Source: Haematobia irritans (lineage: Eukaryota; Arthropoda; Insecta; Diptera; Muscidae). Taken from it: 64,000 nucleotides of DNA. The translations under genes were made by a program, and so were the position numbers. Position 1 is the stretch's first letter. Every line of letters starts with the position of its first letter. The notes beneath the pieces were generated by a model that saw only the letters and a list, made by a program, of their open reading frames with translations, was not told where the DNA came from and made no database searches. Positions 25,701 through 35,796 of the stretch are shown here, in pieces. Location: NCBI RefSeq assembly GCF_050003625.1, contig NC_134399.1, positions 37,402,671 to 37,466,670 on the forward strand. The letters run 5' to 3'.

Positions 25701-27690
25701 ACTTTTTGTTGATGACTCTTTTCCACCAGCCCCAAAGAGTTTGTATTATAATCCACAGCAAAGTATGGCCGAAGGAAATCCTGTAGTTCAATGGAGAAGG
25801 CCACATGAAATTAATTGCGATGGCGGAGCATTTCCTCCTTGGGCTGTGTTTCGAACACCATTACCATCTGACATATGCCAAGGAGTATTGGGGAATTGCT
25901 GGCTTCTTAGTGCATTGGCTGTGCTAGCTGAGCGTGAAGATCTCGTACGAGAAGTTTTGGTCACAAAAGAGATTTGCCCTCAAGGTGCTTACCAGGTTCG
26001 TTTATGCAAAGATGGAAAATGGACAACGGTATTAGTAGACGATCTATTGCCTTGCGATAAGCGGGGCCACTTGGTCTACTCGCAAGCAAAACGTAAACAA
26101 TTGTGGGTGCCGCTCATAGAAAAAGCAGTGGCTAAGATTCATGGGTGTTACGAAGCATTGGTGTCTGGTCGCGCTATAGAAGGCCTAGCAACATTAACAG
26201 GGGCGCCATGTGAGAGCATACCATTGCAGGCGAGTTCTCTCCCCATGCCCAGTGAAGATGAATTGGACAAAGACCTTATATGGGCGCAACTTCTCAGTTC
26301 TCGTGGGGTAAGATTTCTCATGGGGGCAAGTTGCGGTGGCGGTAATATGAAAGTAGACGAAGACGAATACCATCGAAAAGGTCTTAGACCTCGCCATGCT
26401 TATTCAGTTCTTGATGTCAAAGACATACATGGTCATCGTTTACTAAAACTACGAAATCCCTGGGGACACTTTTCCTGGCGGGGAGACTGGTCAGATGACT
26501 CTGATTTATGGACTGATGACTTGAGGGAAGCCCTAATGCCCCATGGGGCATCTGAAGGTGTCTTTTGGATCTCATTCGAAGACGTTTTAAACTATTTCGA
26601 TTGCATTGACATCTGTAAAGTACGATCGGGTTGGAATGAAGTTCGGCTAAAGGTAAAAACCGTTTAGAAATGTTCCATAAACCGAAATATTCAATTATTT
26701 TATTTGCATTTAAATATCCAGGGAACCCTACAGCCTTTGTGTTCAATGTCCTGTGTTCTACTAACAGTACTAGAACCGACTGAGGCAGAGTTCACATTAT
26801 TTCAAGAAGGTCAACGAAATTCTGAAAAATCCCAACGGTCTCAATTGGATTTATGTGTTGTAATTTTTCGAACACGTTCACCAGCATCGCCCGAAATTGG
26901 ACGATTGGTTGAACATAGCAAACGCCAGGTTAGTATAGTACGAGCAAAATCTAAATTCCGTCTATATATTTCGAACGGTTTGCAGGTTCGCGGTTTTGTT
27001 GGCTGCCATAAAATGCTGGAACGTGATATTTATTTACTTGTTTGTTTGGCATTTAACCACTGGCATACTGGCATGGAGGATCCCCATCAATATCCTCGTT
27101 GCATACTAGCTATCCACAGTTCGAAACGTTTACTCGTCGAACAAATAACTCCGCCACAACATCTATTAGCTGATGCCATTATAAGCTTAACACTAACCAA
27201 GGGCCAACGTCACGAAGGCCGTGAAGGCATGACTGCTTATTATTTGACCAAGGTCAGTTTAACTATATAACCAAAAACAAAATAACATTAATTCATCATT
27301 TCCATAGGGCTGGGCGGGATTAGTGGTAATGGTAGAGAATCGTCACGAAAATAAATGGATACATGTGAAATGCGATTGTCAGGAAAGCTATAATGTCGTT
27401 TCCACAAGGGGAGAATTGAAAACCGTTGATTCGGTACCACCACTTCAGAGGTAATAAATTTACCTAGAAAAATTCTAAAGAACTGCAATGACGCCATCTA
27501 TTTCTTTTTCAGACAAGTTATAATAGTTCTCACACAACTGGAAGGCAGTGGAGGATTTAGTATTGCCCACCGTCTAACACATCGTTTGGCAAATTCCAGA
27601 GGTCTGCACGATTGGGGTCCCCCCGGTGCAACTCATTGTCCACCAATTGAAAATGTTCACGGTTTACATGCACCTCGTCTAATCACATAA
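10775..27690 (+). CDS. sol: Small optic lobes calpain (calpain-15 type)
   Basis: Nine exons: 10775-11097, 13331-13860, 21833-22970, 23257-23498, 24778-25059, 25121-26652, 26722-27252, 27308-27450, 27513-27690. All splice sites are GT-AG, every phase matches, and the sum is 4,899 nt (1,632 aa), close to Drosophila SOL. Six RanBP2-type zinc fingers (W-x-C-x2-C...C-x2-C) lie in exons 1, 2, 4, 5 (two) and 6; some members of this finger class bind ubiquitin. Exon 3 is a long Asn/Gln/Ser-rich linker with HHxHH runs. The calpain protease core follows with Cys1098 ([10 protein letters not shown]), His1264 (RPRHAYSV) and Asn1284 ([10 protein letters not shown]), so the catalytic triad is intact. The C-terminal SOH region fills exons 7-9. 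In Drosophila the gene is needed for optic-lobe neuron development. Intron 2 (8 kb) and intron 4 are filled with transposon relics. The start [12 protein letters not shown] matches the family N-terminus. I am very sure of this call. Confidence 0.96.
12040..12257. mobile_element. MITE family B, copy 4 (sol intron 1)
   Basis: Ends AGCTAAGTACTATG and CATAGTACTCACCT, flanked by TTA (12037-12039 and 12258-12260). Lies in the first intron of sol, in the same orientation as copies 1 and 2. Confidence 0.8.
12530..12660. mobile_element. Family A MITE remnant (sol intron 1)
   Basis: Begins 'gagtattaagttcgagtata' followed by 'agccgac', then 'gttaccgtgaaaaaatgg', recalling family A. The second end is not recognisable. 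Confidence 0.45.
12770..12862. repeat. Short tandem repeat, about 33-bp unit
   Basis: About two and a half copies of 'ttttctatagaaataaaat' plus 'tttgacaaaa', with mutations. Degenerate units of the same motif occur at 520-630. Confidence 0.65.
14001..14095. repeat. AT-rich MITE family E end (sol intron 2)
   Basis: 'cacagaaataaatatcacca' followed by repeated 'ccaattaa / ttaattg' units. This is the same terminal signature as the longer elements at 18981-20003, 21385-21588 and 36819-37107. Here it is a one-ended fragment. Confidence 0.5.
14500..14832. repeat. 'gggagctatatctaaatc'-type repeat, left block
   Basis: Recurring phrases 'atatatgggagct', 'aaccgattttaatc' and 'accaaatttggcatgcatagt'. 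The same phrases appear in the right block at 17329-17560 and, in reverse orientation, at 16320-16800, so this is a dispersed or tandem repeat into which the hAT-type element inserted. Confidence 0.6.
14841..17328. mobile_element. hAT-type element with 8-bp target duplication
   Basis: The left end CAGGGCTGTGGAGTCGGAG (14841) and the inverted right end CAGGGCTGTGGAGTCGAGT (ending 17328) share 16 terminal bases. They are flanked by CTACTATC (14833-14840) and ATACTATC (17329-17336), 7 of 8 identical. The size of the duplication and the CAGGG...CCCTG ends are typical of hAT elements. Sub-terminal GGAGTC repeats occur at both ends. The interior has no hAT transposase; it holds a rosa-type mariner (15232-16163) and inverted 'gggagctat' repeat units, so it is a non-autonomous carrier. 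Confidence 0.75.
15232..16163 (-). mobile_element. rosa-type (DD41D) mariner, internally deleted
   Basis: Terminal inverted repeat AAGGGTGATT at both ends, with TA target dinucleotides at 15230-15231 and 16164-16165. The minus strand encodes the N-terminal start [20 protein letters not shown] near 16050, then jumps in another frame to the catalytic domain (about 15991-15338). The visible acidic residues are Asp in FSDEAHF, Asp in [10 protein letters not shown] and Asp in LTPLDYF, with 41 residues between the last two, the DD41D spacing of the rosa family. The DNA-binding region between these parts is missing, so the copy cannot make a complete transposase. Confidence 0.8.
17329..17560. repeat. 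'gggagctatatctaaatc'-type repeat, right block
   Basis: Continues the repeat seen at 14500-14832: 'gtaaatcggcccaaaagata', 'aactaaatctgaac', 'accaaatttggcatacttgg'. It is interrupted by the hAT-type element. Confidence 0.55.
17737..18978 (-). mobile_element. Mariner/Tc1 element of the D37E type, broken
   Basis: A 1,242-bp element with perfect long terminal inverted repeats beginning AAGGGTGATACGGTCAAAAT and TA at both flanks. The minus-strand transposase starts [13 protein letters not shown] at 18831. It shows a helix-turn-helix ([18 protein letters not shown] and a second repeat), then the first catalytic Asp in [10 protein letters not shown]. The reading frame fails near 18265. Remnants with the second Asp ([11 protein letters not shown], followed by a stop) and the Glu ([10 protein letters not shown]) lie in other frames. 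The estimated D-E spacing of about 37 residues suggests the ITmD37E group; the exact number is uncertain because of the frame breaks. Confidence 0.8.
18981..20003. mobile_element. AT-rich MITE family E, interrupted by a SINE
   Basis: Starts 'cagacaaaaaaacttgtgat' with 'tcaatcacgaaattaattga' and ends 'ttggtgatatttttttttct' then 'gtg'. It is built from repeated 'ttaattg/caattaa' units. A SINE (19138-19482) interrupts it, and about 500 bp follow, including 'cgttagtgctacgttagctaacg', which also occurs at 20815-20840. Boundaries are approximate; it may be two fused copies. Confidence 0.5.
19138..19482 (-). mobile_element. tRNA-derived SINE, copy 1
   Basis: On the minus strand the 5' end reads agccaccgtggtgcaatggt then tagcatgcccg, a tRNA-like A box, followed by ggtcgtgggttagattcc, a B box. 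A body of about 230 bp follows, and a 3' tail (tggactgaatagtctaagtg...cgggctgcc) ending in repeated CCTAA. No ORF. Its 3' tail matches the LINE at 53526, the usual sign of the LINE that mobilises a SINE. Confidence 0.8.
20585..21085. repeat. AT-rich MITE family E copy (sol intron 2)
   Basis: Ends near 'ctcagaaaaaatatatcatg' and 'ttggtgatattttttctgta', with inner 'ttaattgg' units and the 'gcttcgttagtgctatgtta' + 'gctaacga' segment shared with 19570-19600. Boundaries are approximate. Confidence 0.5.
21385..21588. mobile_element. AT-rich MITE family E, short copy
   Basis: Begins 'cacagaaacaaatatttttt' followed by 'gtcttcaatcacgaaatt' and ends 'ttttggtgatatttttttct' followed by 'gtg'. About 204 bp of 'caattaaa / tttaattg' repeats. 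The ends are inverted copies of CACAGAAA. Confidence 0.6.
23935..24298 (-). pseudogene. Jockey-like LINE C-terminal relic (sol intron 4)
   Basis: The minus strand encodes [14 protein letters not shown] and [20 protein letters not shown], then in another frame [20 protein letters not shown]. This is the usual C-terminal end of Jockey-clade ORF2 with its cysteine motif, here shortened between the CPIC and AKPTRL parts. A related piece in opposite orientation lies at 37277-37444. Frameshifts make it non-functional. Confidence 0.7.
24300..24440 (-). pseudogene. Mariner transposase C-terminal relic (sol intron 4)
   Basis: The minus strand reads [20 protein letters not shown] then EGK, which resembles the extreme C-terminus of mariner-family transposases. 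No catalytic domain or terminal repeat was found around it. Adjacent 24440-24777 shows only poly-T tracts and the sol exon 5 acceptor. Confidence 0.5.
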
Positions 27691-27978
27691 AGGAAAGCCC
27701 GAAAAAATGTCACTACTTCTAGTCGTCAAATATCACAATGTCTCATTACTGACCCATTTATCCCATTCAGAAATGCTCGAACATTTTCCATCACAAACAC
27801 AACACAACCAAAAAATAAATTAACTGAAAAACAAAAAAAACCAAAAAGATCAACAAACACATGGTAAAAAGAAGATAAGTTAGTCTGTATGTATTTGATT
27901 ATAATTATAACTGTAGGTACATTACGCTCTATGACATGATAATGTTTATGATTTAAATGTGTTTTTAGTTCATTACTA

Positions 27979-27984
27979 AATAAA
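27979..27984 (+). promoter_or_regulatory. Candidate sol polyadenylation signal
   Basis: AATAAA about 290 bases past the sol stop codon. An earlier 'aataaa' near 27812 is an alternative. Confidence 0.45.
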
Positions 27985-28066
27985 AAACAATGTAAGTATA
28001 TGAAGTGCCGCCCTTCCATCTTTTACTTGAAACAAATATTTTACAAAATGAAATTGGTTGGTCTAT

Positions 28067-28130
28067 ACAAATCTCGTACGAGAAGTTTTAGACGCGAAAG
28101 AGATTTATCCTCAAGGTGCTTACCAGGTTG
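28067..28130 (+). pseudogene. Captured fragment of sol exon 6
   Basis: 64 bases match sol exon 6 (25937-26000) with about eight differences and keep the frame: LVREVLDAKEIYPQGAYQV versus [19 protein letters not shown]. The fragment lies between two copies of a roughly 50-bp sequence ('ttacaaaatgaaa...cctatccaaatctcg' type, around 28022-28070 and 28130-28190). It is too short to be a functional exon. Confidence 0.75.
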
Positions 28131-28389
28131 CATCATTTAATTGAAACTATTATTTTACAAAATGAAAGTGATTCGCCTATCCAAATCTCGATATTATCTA
28201 ACGTAAAAATTTACCCGAATTTCGTTTGCGTGCCGATAACACAGTTTCAACTTGTATTATGGGAGCAAAATGTAAACAACCGATAATATCGTCTCACGAA
28301 ATTCTCGTTAGCAAATTGTAGTGTAGTGTACCTGGCTTCACAGTAAATTAAACAAGGGCATAATGGCGTTTACGTTGGTTCTCCTCGGA

Positions 28390-28535
28390 AGGTTGTGAGT
28401 AAACCAAGATGATATGAGACGAAAAGAGCCGGAATTGAGGCTTTTAATTGGCATTATGACTGGACATAATGCACTTGGAAAACATGTGGTAAAAATGGGC
28501 GTTAAAGACGATGACATTTGCAGATGGTGCATTCC
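28390..28535 (+). pseudogene. LINE ORF2 C-terminal relic
   Basis: Encodes RLLIGIMTGHNALGKHVVKM then GVKDDDICRWC, which resembles the segment after the RNase H domain of some LINE proteins (TGH-x-L-x-H...C-x2-C). The frame closes soon after and no other domain is attached. Confidence 0.6.
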
Positions 28536-28628
28536 TGTGCCTGTACTGAGATAGCGTAAAGCTAGCGTAAGCTCCAGTTTATCACAATTTTTAAACTTTT
28601 TGGTGCGATTCGAATGCTCTATTTTTTA

Positions 28629-28990
28629 AGGCCGGTATGCACCTCTAGCGAAAAATTTCATTCCTATAAGAAATGCATTGCTATTTATGCTAACGAAATT
28701 TTCGGTAGCGTTCAATTTCGTAAGCTGGTACGCACCTCTAATGAAAATAACAGGGTTGTCAAAAGCATATTTTGGCAGCAAACATTTAATTTATTACAAT
28801 CATTGTGTGCGTAAAAGTTTTAAAAGTTCTGTAAATAATAAACAATTTATTTGAGGAATATTTGGAACATATATTAACAATTTTTAAAAGCGATTAGCTG
28901 GTTTAAAATTTGTGTACACAGCCCTGTTTGTTTGTTGTAGACTTAAATAAATTTTTGCTACCGAAAATTTCGCTAAAGGTGCACCTTTAC
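28629..28990. mobile_element. MITE family D, copy 1
   Basis: Left end TTA|AGGCCGGTATGCACCTCTAG; the interior closely matches, in reverse, the copy at 50620-50984. The right end keeps 'tttcgctaaaggtgcacc' but has lost the terminal ATACCGGCCT. Confidence 0.7.
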
Positions 28991-29148
28991 GTGGTGGTCC
29001 AAGACTGGTTCATGAAGTCATGTTTAAGCGGTGCTTCTACCAAACTGAGTAAAAATACAAAAATTAAAAAAAAATCTTTTTTATAACTTTTTTGAAAATG
29101 TTATCATAACTTGAAAGAATATGCTCTAATGCAATAAAGCACATCGCA

Positions 29149-29566
29149 GACTATCAGTTATTCCGGACGACAGAGGTCGTGTCGAACATATTCCATATAT
29201 TGGCCACATTATAAGTTAAGTCCGAAGGCATAATCGATACTGCTGCATGTTTATGGGATAGATAACACATTTACCGATTATTTAGTCATCAACGAATTGT
29301 TGTATCGATTGGACACACTGTAAGATTCTTTACAAACACAGACACTCCCTCCGGAAAAACAGATTATAAGTTTTTCCAGACATATCCCAGATATTTGCCA
29401 CACTATAAGTTATGCTCGAAGACATAATCGATACTGCTGCTTGTTAATGGGATCGATAACACATTGATCGATATTTTACTTACCTCCGACAATTTTTAGC
29501 GTTCGGCCACACTGTGAGATTCTTTACAAACACAGACAATCCGTCCAGTAAAACTTAGAGTCTGCA
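29149..29566. mobile_element. MITE family F, two adjacent copies
   Basis: Two head-to-tail copies (about 29149-29350 and 29360-29566) of the element at 10003-10235, sharing 'ggccacattataagtt', 'cataatcgatactgctgc' and 'cacactgtaagattctttac'. A third, shorter copy is at 30065-30190. Confidence 0.65.
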
Positions 29567-30710
29567 GGGCGCATAAAACACACATTTTTCACGGTTACTT
29601 TTGACTATAATACGGTGTTCTCACCAAGCACCTTTTGGGGTTTGAAATGTTTTCCCTTTATAAGCACTTCAAAACGTGTCGTTTTCGCCATACTAAAAAA
29701 CCAGTTCAAAACACAAGTTTTCCTACAAAACACGTCAATTTTAGAATGTGAACCCACCTAATTTGGAATATACCCCGAATAACATACGATATTCAAAATA
29801 TATGTCAAAATATTGAAATAAGTTTCATAGAAAAAAAAAAGAATAAACAAAGGCTTTTAAGAACATTGACATGTGAAAATAACATAATTTTTTTTTCCTT
29901 TGCGCTCGCGGTAATTATTTGAACATAGGTTGCATATATGTAAATTTCGAGTAAATGTGAATTTCTAGTTTCCATGGTAACTGTCAAACTAAAACATCTC
30001 AACCCGGTGTGAACGGTGAAATGTTTTGGAAAAACGAATGAGGAAAACGACTCGGTGGGAACATAGCCTAAGTTTATCCGGACGACAGTGCTCTTGTAAA
30101 ATATATCCCAGATATTGGCCTCACTATAAGTTCTGTTCGAATACACAATCGATACTGCAGCAAATGAGATCGATAATACAATCGCATTATATTTGAATTC
30201 GTTCAATAGTTTCACTATTCAACTTTTCGAGGCAAATCCCACATGTTGGCCAAATTACAATTTATGTTCGACCATGTAATTGCTTACTACATACCAGCCT
30301 TCCAGTGTAAATGTGCCATATCAATAATTGTGAATTTCTCTATTAGTAGACGCCATTATTGTGAATTATCTCTGGTGTTTACATTTTTTCAAGCTCAGAG
30401 TACAGAGCCATCTTTAATATTTCAGACGTCAAACGACGAAATTGAACCCATTCCAACTCGGAAGGAAGGTGAAATCTGTATTTATAATTTAATAAATATA
30501 ACCGGGATCTTAAAAAAATCATTTACTTGTATAAATGGGGAGCGGTATTTATGTCCCATGAAGGCGATAGTGTTAAAAAAGTAAGAAATATAGCAAAACC
30601 GAGACATTCTGGTATAATCACGAAAATAGCCAAAAGCGTGCATTAACAAACACGTCGAGATTACATTTTCTCTGATCTAGTTATTTCCTTAGAAATTACT
30701 CAGGGCAAAA
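29567..30710. other. Intergenic region upstream of RBM25
   Basis: Contains a degraded family F copy (30065-30190) and the RBM25 5' flank. The ORFs here (for example at 29805-30215 and 30243-30584) show no family resemblance or splice logic. No clear promoter motif. Confidence 0.45.
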
Positions 30711-33700
30711 ATGTCGTATCCTCCACCGCGTCCACCTATAGCCCCATATATGAATCCATCCATACCTCCGCCGCATGTAAGTATTATATTCTGATTAGAC
30801 GCCGTGTGTGCATAAACATATTGTTCATTTACCCAAATAGATGATGGGACATCCACCACCAACCAGAGGTTATAGAAATTCGGCGACTATAAGTTCACAA
30901 CCAACAGTATATCAAAGACCACCGGACCCAGTGCCTCAATTTCAGGGTCCAATAATTACAGTTTTTATTGGTATGTTTGAACGTGCATGTTTCTCTCTCA
31001 TTCATAAATAAGTTTACATGTTTCCATATATGCAATTTTCAGGCAATATCAGTGAGCGAGTCCCAGAAGTTCTTATAAAACGTATATTGGCCACATGTGG
31101 ACCCGTTGTTAACTGGAAACGTGTTTCTACCTTTGGATTTTGTGAATATGAGTACGAATTGTAATTGCACCGATATATTTTTATTAACTGGTTCCACCCA
31201 ATATTTACAGTGGTCCTACTGCTGGCATGCGTGCTGTGCGACTTCTTAGTGAGATTGAAGTGGACGGTAAAACTTTGGTGGCAAAGGTTGATGCGAAAAA
31301 TAAGCTTTTACTGGACAATTTCAAAGAGGAAGAACGCAAGAATGGATCTCTTGAAGAAAAGAATGAAAAACACAACGATGATGATGCCTTGAGACTAATG
31401 CGACAAATAATCGATGAACACAGGCAGGAAATAGAAGAATTTGATCCAAACGCTAGAAATGACATGTTTGGGGGAAGAGGAGGAAAGTTAAAACCTGGAC
31501 GAGTAGACGAAGTAAAGGTTCCCAAAGCTCTTAATGAGACAAATTTAGAAGAGGACAAGCGAAATCTCATTAGCAGTGAAATTGGAAAATTTAGGAAGAG
31601 AGCCGAGGCAGACGAACATCGTAAAGAAAAAGAGAAAGAAAGAGAGAAGGAGAAAGAAAAGGAAAAGGAAAAAGAAAAGGAACGAGACAAAGAAAGAGAA
31701 AGGGAGCGAGACCGTGAACGTGAACGAGAACGTGAGCGAGATCGCGAACGTGAACAGAAGGATAAGGAAAAACGAAAACATACCAGCGATAGCGAACAGG
31801 ACTGGGATGCAGATGAGCATGAAAATGGTGCCGTTAAAGGTGTCACCATTGCATCGCCCGTCCGTATTAAAGAAGAGCCGGAGACTGTCAAGGATTCACG
31901 AAGAAAACGTAGTCCATCACGATCCAAGGAACGCGAAAGAGATTATAGGGAAAGGGAAAGAGAGCGCGAAAGAGAAAGGGAGCGTGAACGTGAACGAGAA
32001 AGGGAATTAAGGGAAAAAGAAAGAGAACGTGAGAGGGAAAGGGAGAGAGAAAGAGAACGGGAACGCGAACGTGAGCGTGAACGTGAGAGAGAACAAAGGG
32101 AACGAGACCGAGAACGTGAGAGAGAGCGTGATAGAGAAAGAGAAAGGTAAATAGCAATAACTATCTTGTATTCATATAGTTCTATAGCATGATCGTTTCA
32201 GAGAGCGCGAAGAAAAAATTAATAAAAATGTAAGGGATGTCCAGCGTGAAAAGGAAATGGAAGATGAACTGCGTGAAAGAAAGAAGGCCGAAAAGAAAGC
32301 TCGTGAAAAGGAAGAGGCATATCAAGAGCGACTAATGAATTGGGAGCAACGGGAAAAACGCAAAGCTAAGGACTATGAAAAGGTCTGCTGAACTTACTTG
32401 GTTTTTTTTTGTCAAAATCTTATTTCTATTTGTGAAAATATAGGTGCGCATAAAGGAGAAAATTAAACAAGACGAAAAGGAAAAGGAAGCTAAACGCCTT
32501 AAAGAGTTCCTAGAAGACTACGATGACGAACGAGATGATGTCAAATACTACAAGTAAGAATTATATACACACTCTTTACCGGTGTACTTTTAAATTTATC
32601 AAAATTGCCGAAGATGCCATACACATATTGCAAGAATATATCAAAATAAGAATTTTTAAATTTACTTAACTGACTTTTGTAGCATTACAAATCGTATCAT
32701 AAGACTTCTGAGGCTGACAAACATTGATAGTTTATGTTGGACAAAATGAACTTAGCACATTAGTAGCATCCTTTTGAATTACATTTTAGATTTTGTTGTG
32801 TATTTCCTCATATTACATTTCTTATAGGTGACAATGTTATACTCAATGCATTGTGAATCCTCAGCAAAATCCAACTTAACATACGCTATAGTTACAGCTG
32901 TGGCTAAAATAATAGCGGGGAGTAATCTTAATGCAAAATTATGGGAAAATCTTTAACAAAGCAAAATGTCGTGCGTGAGCGTGAGTCACGAAAATAATAT
33001 CTTCGTGAGTGTGCGTGAGTAACGAATTACTCTCACGAAAATATTCCTGCTCACCAACATAAAACGATTAAGAGCTAAATTCAATTACAATTTTAGTGCA
33101 CCTGAGATGTTAAGAGTTTAATAACACTCTCGATTTTAATAATGCTCATGTTTTCAGACACTTCAGCAAGGTAAATTAATCATAAAATTATTCGTGAGTC
33201 ACGATATTTTTCGAGAGTATCGGTATTTTTCGTGAGTCACGACGTTTTCGTGCGTGAGTGTGCGTGAGTAAAAATTTTCTTTTCGTGAGTGTGCGTGAGC
33301 GTGAGTCCTACCAAAAAATATCGTGCGTGAATATGATTTTTCAGTCGTGAGTGTGCGTCAGCGTGAGTAAACTATTACTCACGTCGTCACACCAAGTTTA
33401 AGTCATATTTTGTTAAAGTTGTGGGAGCAATTGCATATTTTTCGGACATCACAACCAATGACCAAGGGTTTCAATATTTCATGGTAATCATTGTTGAACA
33501 GTCCAACATATTTTGTTTTTCTGCGTAATGTTTTCCTTTTTAACAATATTTTTAACTCAGCTTTATTTACATCGATGCCTCCCACGACCAATATGGAGCA
33601 GATCTATCGGTATAGATATTTGGGATAAGTAGGTGTTCTGCATAAATTTAAGTTCAAGAATATTAAAACATGCTAATTGTCTATTTAATAGTGGAATTAA

Positions 33701-35540
33701 CTATCGATGATAGTAGAATTTGTTAAAAATTTTTCTAAGAAGTCGAATATTCATTTATCCATAATTTGAAAAATAGTTTCAAAATCTAAATTTTCATTCT
33801 TATTAAAATTTAAACTAAATTAGGATAGCTCTTAAAAATAATACAACCATTTCTTAAGTAAAAATTATAGATAAAGATTGGATATGTATTTTGGAGCCAA
33901 ATCTAATAGGAGCAAAATCCTCTAATCGATCGTGGCAACTTCCAATTGAAATGGAAAAAGATCTTCTAATATTGGCTCATTCATTGAAAAGTCGAAAATT
34001 CAAAACTAGATATTTCCAAAACTCAATATTTACCATAGTCTAAAATGCTGCATAATTTGTTGTTTTTTTTTCAGTCTAATTTCAATCTCTTGCATTGGAA
34101 TGAATAAACACAAAGTTCTATTGACAAATATATGTGAATTTATTACTTTTAGGGGTCGAGAGCTACAAAGGCGACTGGCCGATCGAGTTCGTGAAGCAGA
34201 TCTTGATGCTAAAGATCGTAATAAAGAACAAGAAGAATTGGATGAATTAAAAAATAAAATATTCAGTGGAGAATTCGAGAATCCAACTCAAGAATATGAG
34301 AGGGCCAAAAAGGAACACGAAAGACTATACAAGCCTCAGATTATTATCGATGTTAATTTGGAAAATATCCAAAGGAAGGAAAAAGAACAGGAACGTAGTA
34401 GGGACAAATACAATAGCACTTCCGATAAACGGCACACATCACACGAAACATACCATAGAAATGATGATGGCGTGGGTATCACAGGACCTGCTACAGGTGG
34501 TTTACATCCCATACCTCCGGCTCCCGTTCGGCAACTTTCAAAAGCCAGGTCTGTTGGCTCACCTTCCAATGACGAGGCGTCCAATCATGAAACCGCTTCA
34601 AATGCCAGTAGTCGATACAGCCGCCAAGACTCGGAATCAAGAGACTATGCTGACGATATGGAGTCAATGTCACCTGCAACTCCCCAAGGATTTTCCCACG
34701 CACAAACAAACGATTCCGCGTTAACACCTCCAACAATGCCTACCGTTGGTATAAGCCTAAATTTAGGAGTCAACACAAAAAAGAAGAAGATCGAATCTAC
34801 CGCTGGAGTTTTCAATACTGAAGACGACAATGATGATGTCTCCAACACCAAAAAAAGAAAATTGGTTCCCCTGGGTGAAATAAACAATTAATGATAACGA
34901 TTGTACATATATTAAAATACTGTCATATATTCCAGATTACGACGATAATCAAGGAAAACAACTGAACTCACACGGCGTTCCCAGCGAAAGACACGATGTA
35001 AACGTTGGGTCAAACTCTATTTCGGGATCTGCTGGAAAAGGTGGAAATGCACCAACAAATAAAAAGCATGGTAAGAATGACACAGCTGATGCAGCAAATA
35101 TCAAAAAGGATGACAATAGTGGGTCAAAGGTTCACGATGAAAAACGACGTCACATAAAAAGCATTATTGATAGGATACCAACCCAGAAGGAGGATCTCTT
35201 CAATTACAAACTCGATCGTAATGAAATCGACAACAACCTTATGGAGCGCAAAATTCGCCCATGGATTAATAAGAAAATTATTGAGTACATAGGTGAGCCA
35301 GAACCAACGTTGGTCGATTTCATATGTTCCAAAGTTCTAGCTGGTAGTTCTCCTCAAAGTATTTTGGATGATGTTCAAATGGTAAATGATTCTGGTCCAA
35401 TGCTCGCTGCCTATTTTTATCAAATCATAATTTTTATTTTCCAAAAGGTACTTGACGAAGAAGCAGAGGTTTTCGTAGTAAAAATGTGGAGACTTCTCAT
35501 CTACGAAGTGGATGCAAAAAAGATTGGTTTAGGTAAATAA
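30711..35540 (+). CDS. RBM25: RNA-binding protein 25 (splicing regulator)
   Basis: Nine exons: 30711-30776, 30841-30970, 31043-31151, 31211-32146, 32202-32382, 32444-32553, 34153-34874, 34936-35381, 35448-35540. Phases agree and the total is 2,793 nt (930 aa). A Pro-rich N-terminus (MSYPPPRPPIAP) leads to an RRM at about residues 60-132 (TVFIGNISERVPEVLI, FGFCEYDGP). A very long Arg/Glu/Asp-rich region of alternating RE/RD/KE repeats follows, then a C-terminal PWI domain (RPWINKKIIEYIGEPEPTLV). The RRM + RE/RD + PWI order is diagnostic of RBM25, a nuclear U1 snRNP-associated factor that affects 5' splice-site choice. Intron 6 (1.6 kb) holds CGTGAG-rich repeats. A candidate AATAAA lies at 35678-35683. 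Confidence 0.95.
32944..33394. repeat. CGTGAGTGTGCGTGAG-rich repeat (RBM25 intron 6)
   Basis: Many copies, in both orientations, of gtgcgtgagcgtgagtcacg-like words, ending in 'tcacgtcgtcacaccaag'. The clustering toward both ends resembles sub-terminal repeats of a DNA transposon, but I could not find convincing terminal repeats or a target duplication. Confidence 0.6.
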
Positions 35541-35796
35541 CTGCTTGTTTTATAAACATAATTTTTTGTGTAATAATTAATTACATACTGGGAAATATAA
35601 ATTTAATAGTACCAATACATTAAAAATCCATTTGAATTCTATATCTGATAAAAATAATGTATGCAAATGTATTGGCCAATAAAACATCAATTAGGGTAGC
35701 ATGCTATTATGCTGCCAAGAGAGTATGGTGGACAAATATCTATCTGAATAAAACAACACGAATTCATCATATATGTATAAAGACATGTGTTTCACT
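35541..35796. other. RBM25 3' UTR and flank
   Basis: Contains AATAAA at 35678-35683, 138 bases past the RBM25 stop. No other feature is seen before the LINE relic. Confidence 0.45.

Noticed and set aside
24979..26667. sol exon 6 as a separate 562-codon gene
   Set aside because: Its apparent N-terminus lies in another frame of exon 5. Splice sites at 25059/25121 join it to the zinc-finger exons in phase.
31205..31927. 240-codon antisense ORF rich in SRSRS opposite RBM25
   Set aside because: It is the complement of the purine-rich RE/RD repeat; it has no start context and the sense gene is certain.
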